A program made the position numbers and the translations under genes. Positions 1 through 8,195 of a stretch of DNA of 64,000 nt are shown piece after piece. The notes beneath the pieces are model-generated. The model was given only the letters and a program-made list of their open reading frames with translations, was not told where the DNA came from and did not search any database. The stretch is from JADJPG01 sp964491875. Lineage in GTDB: Bacteria > Verrucomicrobiota > Verrucomicrobiia > Limisphaerales > JADJPG01. Where the stretch lies: NCBI GenBank assembly GCA_964491875.1, contig CAZBIC010000002.1, forward strand, positions 62,001-126,000. Direction: 5' to 3'. Position 1 is the stretch's first letter. Every line of letters starts with the position of its first letter.

Positions 1-748
1 CACGCAGGTCTTGCAGAAGCTCGACCAGGCGTTGCGTCGTCTCCGAGATGTCGTGGTCGTGCTCAACGGCCACTTGAAGCAGCCCATCGGCAACGACCGT
101 TACGAAATCGAGGCGAAGCCCAACCCGGAGTTCAAGCAGCATCGCGAACTCGTGAGCCTTAACGCCCAGGCGATGGACGATGGGTTGTTTTACCAACAGG
201 TGCAGGGCGAACTGCGCGCCACGCTGGACAATTTCCTCAAAGTTCTCGTGGAGCAGCCTGACAGCCTGGAGGCCACGCGGCTGCTCGACTACCGGCATTA
301 CTACGACTACGACTTGCTCGTCTGGAACGCAAATGACCCGCAGGCACCGTCGCAAAGCGTGGACAAGCAGAGCGGCAAGATGAGCGGCGGCGAAAACCAG
401 TCACCCTATTTCGTGGTCATCCTCGCCAGCTACCTGCGCGCCTACAAGCGTCACGAGTTGCGCTGGCGTGATCCGTCACTGGCGTTGGTGCCGATTGACG
501 AGGCGTTCTCGAAGATGGACACGGGCCGCATCCGGGACTGCATTGACGCGATCAAGGAACTTGATCTGCAAGGCGTGTTCTCAATGAGCACGGGCAACGT
601 CCCCGCGGCGTTCGGCCTATGCGATCAACTCATCATCGTCGCGCGGCAGGAGGAACGCCGAGGTCAGCGTATCCATATCCGCAATGTGCCCGTGAGCATC
701 ATGCGCGACAGCGAAGATGGCCGGGAGTGGGTGCGGGAAAACGAGTGA
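1..748 (+). CDS. jetC: Wadjet SMC-like ATPase JetC, C-terminal part
   Basis: Only the C-terminal part of a large SMC-like ATPase is inside the window; the reading frame is open to the left edge, so the true start is upstream. An ABC/SMC signature (SGKMSGGENQSP) is followed by a Walker B segment (LVPIDEAFSKMDTGR), the usual arrangement in the head domain of JetC/MukB-like proteins. In Wadjet systems JetA, JetB and JetC form a condensin-like complex that recognises small circular DNA, and JetD cleaves it. The next gene is a JetD homologue in the same direction 16 bp downstream, which supports JetC over a generic SbcC or RecN. JetA and JetB would be expected to the left of the window. Confidence 0.85.
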   Translation, partial: TQVLQKLDQALRRLRDVVVVLNGHLKQPIGNDRYEIEAKPNPEFKQHRELVSLNAQAMDDGLFYQQVQGELRATLDNFLKVLVEQPDSLEATRLLDYRHYYDYDLLVWNANDPQAPSQSVDKQSGKMSGGENQSPYFVVILASYLRAYKRHELRWRDPSLALVPIDEAFSKMDTGRIRDCIDAIKELDLQGVFSMSTGNVPAAFGLCDQLIIVARQEERRGQRIHIRNVPVSIMRDSEDGREWVRENE

Positions 749-764
749 GCCGTCCGTCGCTGCC

Positions 765-1925
765 ATGTCAAAACAGCGCAATCCAGGAGAGCCGCCTGCC
801 AGTCCCGACGAACGAGTGGTCGAGGCGTTGGGCCGGCTCTACTCGGCTTCCACGGCGGGCACTTCCGCGACGGCGGAACGCGACTTTCTGGTGGATTTGA
901 AGAGGCTGTTGCAAACAGCGGAGTGCGAAGATGGCGACGAGAGAGAGGAGGCGTTGAGCCGGCTGCGTCAACTCCACGGGGATGTCCTCCAACTGGAAGG
1001 GCCGCGTCGTGATGCAGACATCATCCACCAGGTCCGTGTGCGACGCGATCAGGAGGACGCCCTGTTTTCGCTGATTGGTGAAGTGTCGCCAACGCAACGT
1101 CGCACCGCGCTCGCTCACCAGTTCGCCGACGCAATGGCGCTGACTGTGCCGGAACGCTGGCGTGATGAGTGGTCGTCGTGGTGCCGTCGCATGAGCGAAG
1201 CCGCGAGAGCCGGGAACACAGTCGCTCCGTTCGATCGGGAAGCGACACCAGAAAACGCGGCGTTGCTCAAGCTGCTGCCCAGACTGCTGGCTTGGGAAGG
1301 CGAATCGTTGGTGCGCTTCGCCAGTTGCGTGTTGTGTGGGACATCCAAAGAACTGGAGTTGCAGGCGGCCAAGGAGAAGGACGGCGAGTTCCGCGACAAG
1401 CTGCGTGGCAAGCTGGGCCGCCTGCTGGAAGAAATCACCAGCGGCCAGATTCGCGCGCTTGATGATTTGGGGATTCTGCCCAACCCACGCTTCGCACTCA
1501 TCCACGGCCCACTGCGTCTGCGACTCGATGGGGCATGGCTTGACCTTGGTTTGCTCCACGGTCCATTCCGTCTTTCCCAGCAAGACCTGGAACGCGCCGA
1601 AGTCGTCGAGACTTCCGCCCGCCACTGCCTCACGGTGGAAAACGAAACCAGCTTCCACGAACTCGCCAAACTCCGCAGCGGTGAACTGTTCGTGCAGACC
1701 AGTTATCCCGGCTCCGGGACTCTGGCACTGTTGCGCCGGCTGCCGGCGGCGCTGGAGTTCTGGCACTTCGGCGACAGTGACGAAGCGGGCTTCGATATTC
1801 TTCGCGTCCTTCGCCAGGAATCAGGCCACGACTTTCAGCCACTTCACATGCAGCGCGGGCGAATGCCCTTCGAGCAGGAATCGCTTGGTCGTCCTAACCA
1901 GGAGACGTGGCCGTTCTACACGTAG
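765..1925 (+). CDS. jetD: Wadjet TOPRIM-like nuclease subunit JetD
   Basis: This protein of about 386 residues has the layout of JetD: an N-terminal region of the DUF3322 kind and a C-terminal TOPRIM-like domain of the DUF2220 kind. The TOPRIM acidic residues are visible as VENETSFHELA (Glu) and FWHFGDSDEAGFDIL (Asp-x-Asp). In known Wadjet systems JetD is the topoisomerase VI-like nuclease that cuts DNA trapped by JetABC. The ATG at 765 is preferred because an upstream in-frame ATG at 717 lies well inside jetC. The end after the DxD motif (WPFYT, then stop) may be slightly short for the family. The gene converges with the minus-strand gene that ends 44 bp downstream. Confidence 0.85.
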   Translation: MSKQRNPGEPPASPDERVVEALGRLYSASTAGTSATAERDFLVDLKRLLQTAECEDGDEREEALSRLRQLHGDVLQLEGPRRDADIIHQVRVRRDQEDALFSLIGEVSPTQRRTALAHQFADAMALTVPERWRDEWSSWCRRMSEAARAGNTVAPFDREATPENAALLKLLPRLLAWEGESLVRFASCVLCGTSKELELQAAKEKDGEFRDKLRGKLGRLLEEITSGQIRALDDLGILPNPRFALIHGPLRLRLDGAWLDLGLLHGPFRLSQQDLERAEVVETSARHCLTVENETSFHELAKLRSGELFVQTSYPGSGTLALLRRLPAALEFWHFGDSDEAGFDILRVLRQESGHDFQPLHMQRGRMPFEQESLGRPNQETWPFYT

Positions 1926-1968
1926 GAAATTGCATTCCGTTTGCGAAGCAGCGGTGGATGCCACTTTC

Positions 1969-3021
1969 CTATCTGCTAAAAATCCGCGGCCCGTTCACGG
2001 CGAACATCACATGCCACTCGAAGTGCTCGTCTTGGATGAAGACACGCGAAAACCAGCCTGGCTTCCAACACGATGCAAGCCGTTGGGAAACAGCCCCCAC
2101 TCTAGCCGACAACTCCCATTCAGGAGTGCCCATTCGATCCCAGAGCACCAGCCAATACTCGTCGGCATCGGCAAACTTGCCTGCCATGAGCTTTCCGCTC
2201 TTATCTTCAATTTCGGAACAGACTCTCTGGACCCAAATCTGACGCTCCTCCTCCAGTGTGGGACCGCCGATGCCCAGCGCAGGAAGGACGAAAGCCGTAT
2301 TCATCACTTCGTCGCGTGACATTCCGGTGTCATCCTGCCGGATGAACGGACTGACCATCAGCGTCGGGTTGCGAGGGACAGCCAATGATTCCCAGAAGGC
2401 ATCCTCAAGCCACGATTTTCGATCTCGGTTGGTTTCGTCGCATGGAAATTCTTCCACCTTGATCACGACTGGCCGTGGAAAAGCGCGAGTCAATGCTGGG
2501 TCTTCGGCGATAGGCGGGCCGTCGATGATGTTGTTCAGCACGAGGACGAAATGCGCTCTCACATCATCTGGCACTTTGTTATTTCCGTTCCATGCTGTGA
2601 GCCACTCGCGGCAACTTTGCGGCAATCGTGAAGCTACAAATTGCGACCAGGCATCGCGACCGTCTTTGAGTTTTCTGGCGAAGGATTCGGGATGGCAAAG
2701 GCTGCTTGAGGCAAAGTGCGAAGGAGGCACAGGCAGCTTGGCCTGCAAACTACGGGCATGTTCGAGGTTCCTTGAAGTAACCTTGGCCATCTCCACACCA
2801 ATCCTGCATGTGCCTGATTCCAATCGAAAGTCCGGCACACATTGCTCCCCCGTGTGGCACGCCTTGAATGGGAATCTGAAAACCTCAGTCCTCGCGAGTG
2901 CTACGATCAACTGCGTCATCTGCACCAGCTCGCCTGCTACCGTCGGTTTCGCCGTTTCAGGCAAAGACTGGCGAACATTGGACAAATCGTCGGGGCTGTT
3001 GGCTGTGAACTCCCAAGACAT
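1969..3021 (-). CDS. hypothetical protein, possibly nuclease-like
   Basis: I do not recognise this 350-residue protein. It has no signal peptide or obvious membrane segment, so it should be cytoplasmic. Near the N-terminus an Asp (D64, VPDFRL) followed by a strand with Glu and Lys (IGVEMAKVT, E77 and K80) resembles the acidic core of PD-(D/E)XK nuclease folds, but the spacing is E-x-x-K rather than the usual E-x-K. That similarity is only suggestive. It converges with jetD and is divergent from the small + strand gene at 3239, sharing with it the intergenic region that holds the 19-bp palindrome. It could be an accessory gene of the mobile element or a separate defence gene. Confidence 0.6.
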   Translation of the reverse strand: MSWEFTANSPDDLSNVRQSLPETAKPTVAGELVQMTQLIVALARTEVFRFPFKACHTGEQCVPDFRLESGTCRIGVEMAKVTSRNLEHARSLQAKLPVPPSHFASSSLCHPESFARKLKDGRDAWSQFVASRLPQSCREWLTAWNGNNKVPDDVRAHFVLVLNNIIDGPPIAEDPALTRAFPRPVVIKVEEFPCDETNRDRKSWLEDAFWESLAVPRNPTLMVSPFIRQDDTGMSRDEVMNTAFVLPALGIGGPTLEEERQIWVQRVCSEIEDKSGKLMAGKFADADEYWLVLWDRMGTPEWELSARVGAVSQRLASCWKPGWFSRVFIQDEHFEWHVMFAVNGPRIFSR

Positions 3022-3187
3022 GACGCATCGAGTTTCTCGATCAACTATCTGATCCGGCGGCTTACCGAGTCGCTCTGCACAGAAGGGCGAAGGTTCATGT
3101 GCTCAAGTTTGAACGCAGGGCCAGGAATTTGCCCAGCCCAATCAAAGAATTGCGGGCAGCAATTCCAGTCGCACTCAACGCAGCAGA

Positions 3188-3206
3188 TTGTGCCCGACGG
3201 GCACAA
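3188..3206. promoter_or_regulatory. perfect 19-bp palindrome, candidate operator
   Basis: TTGTGCCCGACGGGCACAA is a perfect palindrome with 9-bp arms around one central base. It lies 32 bp before the ATG of the + strand gene at 3239, in the divergent gap next to the minus-strand gene starting at 3021. Almost the same sequence occurs at 22592-22610, 33 bp before another + strand gene of the element. Shared sequence and shared spacing point to a binding site for one dimeric regulator. The regulator is not identified; the XRE protein at 11621-11923 is one candidate. Confidence 0.65.
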
Positions 3207-3238
3207 CGCACGGGCTGATTTGGTGTTTACTGCGAGGC

Positions 3239-3523
3239 ATGAAGACGACCGAGTTTCCCGCGCCGAAAGCGGGCAATCAGCTTTGGGGCATTTACCACTC
3301 TGACCGGGAGTATGCGCGTGTGCAGGGCGATCCACTTCGCACGGTGGTTGAAGCCCCGACAAAGACCGCTGCTGAGGAACTGGCTACGCGTCTCGGCTTC
3401 GGCGATTCGTGGGCGCATCCGGTGACGCAGGAGGAGGTCAATCAAGCGCAGTGGCTCCCGATACGTCGGCACGATCAACGCCAGAACTCGCCCCACAAAT
3501 CTTCACGCGGCATCCGCATTTGA
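3239..3523 (+). CDS. small hypothetical protein of the mobile element
   Basis: A 94-residue protein starting at the ATG at 3239. It is charged, has no signal peptide or membrane span, and I cannot assign a family. An in-frame upstream start at 3188 would run through the palindrome, so the internal ATG is preferred. It is the first gene after the candidate operator and is followed 5 bp later by another small gene, so the two probably share a transcript leading toward the transfer genes. The amino acid composition looks like a real protein (APTKTAAEELATRLGFGDSW), but no comparison could be run. Confidence 0.55.
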   Translation: MKTTEFPAPKAGNQLWGIYHSDREYARVQGDPLRTVVEAPTKTAAEELATRLGFGDSWAHPVTQEEVNQAQWLPIRRHDQRQNSPHKSSRGIRI

Positions 3524-3528
3524 TCACC

Positions 3529-3783
3529 ATGCAAAACCCAACCACGGCTCAACTACTCACGGCTATCGATGTGCTCAAGAAACTCAGCGAGCGCATCAAC
3601 ACACATGCCAATCATTCTGTTCAGCAGTTGCCGGATTCTCAACTCGGTAACGACTACGCGACAAAAATCCGCGGGCAGGGCATCGAACAGAACGCGCAAA
3701 TCACCATCCTCGTCACGGAGCTGGAGTGTTGGCGTCAGGAGGTGCAGGAGCAAAGGAGGCAATCTGTTTCTCATCGGGTTTAA
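3529..3783 (+). CDS. small hypothetical protein, helical
   Basis: An 84-residue protein with an ATG at 3529, 5 bp after the preceding stop. The sequence (start MQNPTTAQLLTAIDVLKKL, end RRQSVSHRV) is predicted mostly helical with heptad-like hydrophobic spacing and a basic C-terminus, and has no membrane span. Family unknown. Its position directly before the oriT-like region and the TraK/TraL/TraM-like genes suggests a role in the element's maintenance or transfer, but this is guilt by association only. Confidence 0.55.
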   Translation: MQNPTTAQLLTAIDVLKKLSERINTHANHSVQQLPDSQLGNDYATKIRGQGIEQNAQITILVTELECWRQEVQEQRRQSVSHRV

Positions 3784-3840
3784 CTTTGGGCACGCCCTAC
3801 CCCTTCGATTCCGAAGGTTTTCGTGCGGCTCACGAAATTG

Positions 3841-3955
3841 CGCGATGGCTGCGCCCATCGCGTCGGACGGGAAGCGCATTCGCGCTGCTATGTCCACAAC
3901 AGGCGGATGCCAACTGAAATGCTGCGCGAACCGCTGCGCCATGACTGCGCCAGCG
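3841..3955. other. repeat-rich non-coding stretch, candidate oriT
   Basis: The 240 bp between the small gene ending at 3783 and the TraK-like gene at 4024 has no convincing reading frame. It contains a perfect hairpin at 3841-3862 (arms CGCGATGG / CCATCGCG, 6-nt loop) and an array of CTGCGC hexamers at 3849, 3922, 3934 and 3945, the last three spaced 11-12 nt apart, about one helical turn. An inverted repeat plus helically phased short repeats beside a TraK-like gene is the kind of structure seen at origins of transfer. No nick site can be named, so this is inference. Confidence 0.35.
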
Positions 3956-4023
3956 CGACGTTGCGCTGCTCAGTCTGCTGCCGTAGCCGCCAACCGCTTC
4001 GCTCTACCCGCGCTGCTCGCACC

Positions 4024-4479
4024 ATGAACAGAGTCACTATCTCCGCTGATGCGCTCGACCGATTCCGGGCCGCTGCGTCGCAGTTTGCGCGCGGCACGGC
4101 GTCGCGGGCCTCGCGGCTGCTGTCGGTGAAAGACGACATTGCTGCGCTTCGCAAGAAGGGCGCTTCGTATCGCACCATCAGCGAACTGCTCACGCAGAGC
4201 GGCATTGCTGCGTCGGATACCTGCGTCATGCGCTTCTGTCAGCGTGTCCTGGGAGAAAAGCGTGCGCGTGGCACGGAGCGCAAGCCCGCCGCTGCGCCGC
4301 GTGCTGCGTCTGCCACCAACATTCACGTTGCGCCAAAGCCTGCGCTCAATGAGACGGCACAAGCTGCGTTTCTTGATGACCTGTTGAGCGCGGCCACGTC
4401 GCTGTCGCCGCCACCAGCCAAGACAGAGGGCGGACCACGCATCGCCCGCATCGAGTTCGCGAACCCCGAAGACCTATGA
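4024..4479 (+). CDS. TraK-like putative DNA-binding protein
   Basis: A 151-residue basic protein. A helix-turn-helix-like segment (IAALRKKGASYRTISELL, roughly residues 40-60) sits in the N-terminal half, followed by a low-complexity Ala/Pro-rich linker. It is the first of three genes joined by overlaps (the stop overlaps the next start as ATGA at 4476-4479) that resemble the traK-traL-traM order of IncP transfer regions, where TraK binds oriT and shapes the relaxosome. The assignment rests on size, basic character and gene order rather than clear sequence identity. The phased repeats just upstream could be its target. Confidence 0.55.
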   Translation: MNRVTISADALDRFRAAASQFARGTASRASRLLSVKDDIAALRKKGASYRTISELLTQSGIAASDTCVMRFCQRVLGEKRARGTERKPAAAPRAASATNIHVAPKPALNETAQAAFLDDLLSAATSLSPPPAKTEGGPRIARIEFANPEDL

Positions 4480-5210
4480 AACGACAACTTAATCTCATCC
4501 TCAACGGCAAGGGCGGTGTCGGGAAAAGCTTCTTCGCTGTCAATCTCGTCCAGTTCTTCAAAGATAAAGGCACTCCATTCGTCGCGTGCGACTCGGACAA
4601 CGAGAATTCCACGCTCAAGCGGTTTCATCCTGATGCCGAGTTCGTGAATCTCGCGCAGCCGCGTTCGCTTGATGAAATGTTCCGTGCGCTGGAACGCGCC
4701 GAGTTGGTCATCGTGGACTGCCGCGCTGCTTCAACGGATGTGTTCCTAAAATACTTCGCCGCGATTGATGTCGCCTCAGTGCTTCGCCTGCTCGACGCCC
4801 GGCTCACGTTGCTCATGCCGGTGAACCACGAGGCCGACAGTCTCGACCAGATTCAGCGGGTCGTGGATGAACTCAGCGAGAAGGCGCGCTTCGTCGTCAT
4901 CCGCAACCAGGTTCATGGTGAAGCCTTCGCACTCTACGACCAGTCGGCGGTGCGCGTGAAGTTGCTGAAGAAGTTTGGTGGGAAGGAAATCACCATGTCG
5001 CGCATGGAGGAATGGCTGGTCGAAGGATTGAATCGGACGAACCTCACCATCACCGCTGCCGCGAAGCACGAGAGCTTTTACCTGCTCGACCGGCAACGAC
5101 TCGTGACGTGGCAGAAGCGGCTCTACACCGAGATCGAATCCGCCGCCGACCTCCTGTTGCCGGAGAAACTCATGCCCGTTCATGGAAACACCGCCTCCAA
5201 AACCGCCTGA
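4476..5210 (+). CDS. ParA/MinD-type ATPase, TraL-like
   Basis: A 244-residue P-loop ATPase. The deviant Walker A motif is clear at the N-terminus (LNGKGGVGKSFFAVNL, about residues 7-22) and a Walker B-like strand (AELVIVDCRAAS) follows near residue 78-88. ParA/MinD-family ATPases position DNA or protein complexes. In IncP-type transfer regions TraL is a protein of this kind next to TraK, and the gene order here matches. It overlaps the TraK-like gene by 4 bp and the next gene by 29 bp, so the three are surely co-translated. A plasmid-style partition role is the main alternative, but no ParB partner is visible. Confidence 0.7.
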   Translation: MKRQLNLILNGKGGVGKSFFAVNLVQFFKDKGTPFVACDSDNENSTLKRFHPDAEFVNLAQPRSLDEMFRALERAELVIVDCRAASTDVFLKYFAAIDVASVLRLLDARLTLLMPVNHEADSLDQIQRVVDELSEKARFVVIRNQVHGEAFALYDQSAVRVKLLKKFGGKEITMSRMEEWLVEGLNRTNLTITAAAKHESFYLLDRQRLVTWQKRLYTEIESAADLLLPEKLMPVHGNTASKTA

Positions 5211-5544
5211 CCGCTTTCAACAAGCCATTGAGCAGTGGCGGCAACAGCACAGGCTGCGGGAAGACGAACCGTTGCTGCTCTGCCTCGAACTGTTCCGCAT
5301 CCATCAGCAACAGTGGGACGGGATTCGACGCGAGGAACTGCCGTCGTTCTCGGATTTCCGCGACTCGCTGGTTCAGTTGCATCAGCACACCACCGCCTTC
5401 CAGCGCCAGGCGGCGGCGCTCACGGAAGAACTCCGCCGCTACAAGAGCGCGACACGGCTGGTTGCGCCCAGCGTGACGGGATTGTTGCTCACCGCGCTGC
5501 TCGCCATTGTGGCCGGCATCTTCATCGGCAAGTTTCTGCTATGA
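5182..5544 (+). CDS. TraM-like tail-anchored membrane protein
   Basis: A 120-residue protein with a soluble, helical N-terminal part and one hydrophobic helix at the extreme C-terminus (about residues 97-118, TGLLLTALLAIVAGIFIGK), so it should be tail-anchored in the inner membrane with its bulk in the cytoplasm. Size, topology and position after the TraK/TraL-like genes resemble IncP TraM. The start at 5182 overlaps the ParA-like gene by 29 bp, and its stop overlaps the coupling-protein start as ATGA. It may tether the relaxosome or ParA-like protein near the transfer channel; this is inferred from context. Confidence 0.55.
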   Translation: METPPPKPPDRFQQAIEQWRQQHRLREDEPLLLCLELFRIHQQQWDGIRREELPSFSDFRDSLVQLHQHTTAFQRQAAALTEELRRYKSATRLVAPSVTGLLLTALLAIVAGIFIGKFLL

Positions 5545-7025
5545 ATCTCTTTGGCATTCTCCTGTTCGGCCTCAGCGCGGCCCTCGCGATTGGTTGCTAC
5601 CGCTACTTACCGCAGCCTTACGGCTCGCTGCTCGCGATCTTGTCGGCCGGCTTCGGCATTCTTGTCCTCGTCATGCCGGGGCATCGCGAAGGTTTCGTCG
5701 CGCGGCTCAAGGGGCTGACTTGGAAACGCAGTCAGTTCTGTCGCGGCTGGCTCATCACCGGCGACACCGGCTCCGGCAAGACGAGTTCCGGCGTGAATCA
5801 ACTCGCTCACCAGGTCTTCCGCAACGAACCGCGCTGGGGCGGGCTGTTGATTGACGAGAAGGGCGTCTATTGGGAAATCCTCAAGGCGATGGCGGAGCAC
5901 TACGGGCGCACGCCCGACTTGATTCACGTCCAGATCAGGCCGGACGACAGCGGCCCGGATTGGGTGCCCGCGCACCGTTTGAATCTCACCGGCAATCGCA
6001 CTATTCCGTTCAACACCTACGCCAAGTTCGTCGTGGACACCGCGACGAGTCTTGGCCAGGGCGGCGACAAGGGCTTCTTCAAGAGCCAGGCACAAACGCA
6101 TATCGCCCACGCACTGGAACTGCTCTACGAAACCCGCCGTCCCGTCACCCTTGCTGGTGCTTACGAACTTCTCTCCGACAACGAATCGGTCGCGGACGCC
6201 GTGCAGACCCTCAGCGAATTACTCCCTATGCCGCGCCGCACCGCGCTCATTGAACATTTCGGTAGCCGTTTCCTGGCGCAACCGCCCGAGCAGCTCGGCG
6301 GCGTGCGCGAGACCATCGGCAATTACCTCCAATACTTCCTCACGCCAGAAGTCGCCGAAGTCTTTTGCTCCCCCGCCAGCAGCTTCGACATCAGCGACGT
6401 GGATGCCGGCAAAATCGTTTGCGTCACCATGCCGCAGAAGTTCCAGACCGAGCGCCGTTACGTGAACACGTTCCTGAAACTCCTGTTCTACAACCATGCT
6501 CTCCGCCGTTTCGACAAGGCTCGTGACGAACGCGCGAACGACAATCTCCTCATCCTCTGGGCCGACGAAGCGCAACGCTTCATGACCGCCAGCGAAGACG
6601 GCACTAGCGATTACAACGTGGTCGATGTCATCCGCGAGGCCGGCGCGACCATCATCGCCGCCGCGCAGTCCACGACGTCACTGGTGCCGCCGCTTGGCCA
6701 CGACAAAGCCAAAGTGCTCACGTTGAACCTCCGAAACCGAATGATCTTCCGTGCCGCCGATGAACAGGACGCCGTGCAAAGCGCCGATTTCCTCGGCAAG
6801 AAGCGCCTCATCAAACGCTCCTGGGGCTACAGCGCCGGCAAGCGCAACGTCAACTACTCCGAGACCGAGGAACACAAAATCAAACCGCACCTGCTCCGCA
6901 ACCTCCGCGACCACGAATGCGTCCTCGTCCACTGCGAAGGCGGCTTCCGCCGCGTGACGCTGCCGCCAGTCGAACCGGACGGCAGCGTCGCGAAGTGGTT
7001 TCCGTGGTGGCGCAAGTTCGTTTAG
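5541..7025 (+). CDS. virD4: type IV coupling protein, VirD4/TraG family
   Basis: This 494-residue ATPase couples DNA substrates to the secretion channel. Two N-terminal membrane helices (about residues 1-20 and 27-47) are followed by Walker A (ITGDTGSGKTSSGVN), then Walker B (LLILWADEAQRFM) and the AQS-type segment (IIAAAQSTTSLVPP) typical of VirD4/TraG proteins. It lacks a long C-terminal extension. The ATG at 5541 is chosen because it overlaps the upstream stop (ATGA) and gives the N-terminal membrane anchor. It is separated from the secretion operon on the opposite strand by 6 kb of cargo genes. Confidence 0.9.
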   Translation: MNLFGILLFGLSAALAIGCYRYLPQPYGSLLAILSAGFGILVLVMPGHREGFVARLKGLTWKRSQFCRGWLITGDTGSGKTSSGVNQLAHQVFRNEPRWGGLLIDEKGVYWEILKAMAEHYGRTPDLIHVQIRPDDSGPDWVPAHRLNLTGNRTIPFNTYAKFVVDTATSLGQGGDKGFFKSQAQTHIAHALELLYETRRPVTLAGAYELLSDNESVADAVQTLSELLPMPRRTALIEHFGSRFLAQPPEQLGGVRETIGNYLQYFLTPEVAEVFCSPASSFDISDVDAGKIVCVTMPQKFQTERRYVNTFLKLLFYNHALRRFDKARDERANDNLLILWADEAQRFMTASEDGTSDYNVVDVIREAGATIIAAAQSTTSLVPPLGHDKAKVLTLNLRNRMIFRAADEQDAVQSADFLGKKRLIKRSWGYSAGKRNVNYSETEEHKIKPHLLRNLRDHECVLVHCEGGFRRVTLPPVEPDGSVAKWFPWWRKFV

Positions 7026-7190
7026 CTATCAGAAGTAGGAACGAACTGCGGCGGATTCCAGGAATTGACCCTATAACCCGTTTCATTCATCATCGCCTTG
7101 GTTTTCAACGTTCCTTAGTGCCGGGGAACTTGCGCAGCGTCGATGTCGAGCCCTATCTGTCGATCCGCTGCTACGAGCAATGACTTGATT

Positions 7191-8195
7191 ATGGAAAAGA
7201 AATACAAGGAGCTGCACTACAAACGGGCCGTCCTGCACGACGCGAAGGGAACCTTGCAGCACATGCTGGAAGCCGTGTTGAAACAATTGCCCCTTCCCAA
7301 GGACCGGCTCGAAAACCTCGGACTCAACGGCGACGAAGGCCGCGTCATGGTTCACGAGCATCATCACCAGGCCATTCTCTGCGCGACCATGACGACATAC
7401 GAGAAGGGAGCTCTACAGCCGATCATGGGAATTGCGCCAGAGTCCAAAGATTGGCCGATCAAGCAAGTGGAACCACCAAAGTTGCCGGGAGCGAAGGAAA
7501 CGGAGTTCCTCGACGGCTATCTGTTTCTCGGAGTCTGGAAGAATAGCGTGATCTTCCTTCCAAGCCGAAGTTGTTCCTCCGAACATCTTGAAGATTACTT
7601 GAATTCCTTGCTTAGAAAGAAGGAGCATTGGCCGTCTGGTGCCTACGTGAGTTTAGATGACCGCCCTCCACAGTCGGTTCGTGAAAAGAAGTTCCAGCAC
7701 ATTCAAGCGTTCAACCTGCAAACAACGCTGGGAGCCAAGACTGGCGACATGCAGGCGGAGCAAACTGGTGCAGTACAGAAGGCATCGGCGACGGTCACAA
7801 CGCAGCACTTCAAGCCTGACGGTGCGGCGTGGGGAGCCATCACATCTTTGATCGAGATGCTCGGCGGCAAACTGCCCGAAGACGTGCTGCTTGAAAGCGA
7901 TTTTGATCCCAACGATGTCCGCATCAAACTGGAGGTGACGTGCGCAAAAAGGAAACTGGAGAAAGCCGGTCCAATCATGGACGTGATGGCCAATTCGCTC
8001 CGCCATGTCACCACGGACGTGGTTCGTTTCACGTTTGAGGATGGCACTGAACTGAAAGGCTCAGACTTGAAGACTCACAAGAAATTCTACCTTGAGTGTT
8101 CGGGTGCGATGCCAGTGCCCCAACAGGTGGACAAGGCCATTCATGCCTACTTGCAGGAACTGGTGGAGAAGGGAACCGTTGATGGCGAAGAATGA
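7191..8195 (+). CDS. unrecognised soluble protein of a two-gene cargo pair
   Basis: A 334-residue protein without signal peptide or membrane segments. I do not recognise a domain. The middle (residues about 95-145) holds an ordered alpha/beta-like region with an aromatic strand (GYLFLGVWKNSVIFLPSRS), and the C-terminal half is charged and rich in Lys/Glu. The ATG at 7191 follows 165 bp of non-coding DNA after the coupling protein gene. Its stop overlaps the start of the next gene as ATGA, which strongly suggests that it works with that membrane protein. A soluble sensor or enzyme plus a four-helix membrane partner in the cargo zone of a mobile element is a layout common in defence or effector pairs. 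Confidence 0.65.
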   Translation: MEKKYKELHYKRAVLHDAKGTLQHMLEAVLKQLPLPKDRLENLGLNGDEGRVMVHEHHHQAILCATMTTYEKGALQPIMGIAPESKDWPIKQVEPPKLPGAKETEFLDGYLFLGVWKNSVIFLPSRSCSSEHLEDYLNSLLRKKEHWPSGAYVSLDDRPPQSVREKKFQHIQAFNLQTTLGAKTGDMQAEQTGAVQKASATVTTQHFKPDGAAWGAITSLIEMLGGKLPEDVLLESDFDPNDVRIKLEVTCAKRKLEKAGPIMDVMANSLRHVTTDVVRFTFEDGTELKGSDLKTHKKFYLECSGAMPVPQQVDKAIHAYLQELVEKGTVDGEE

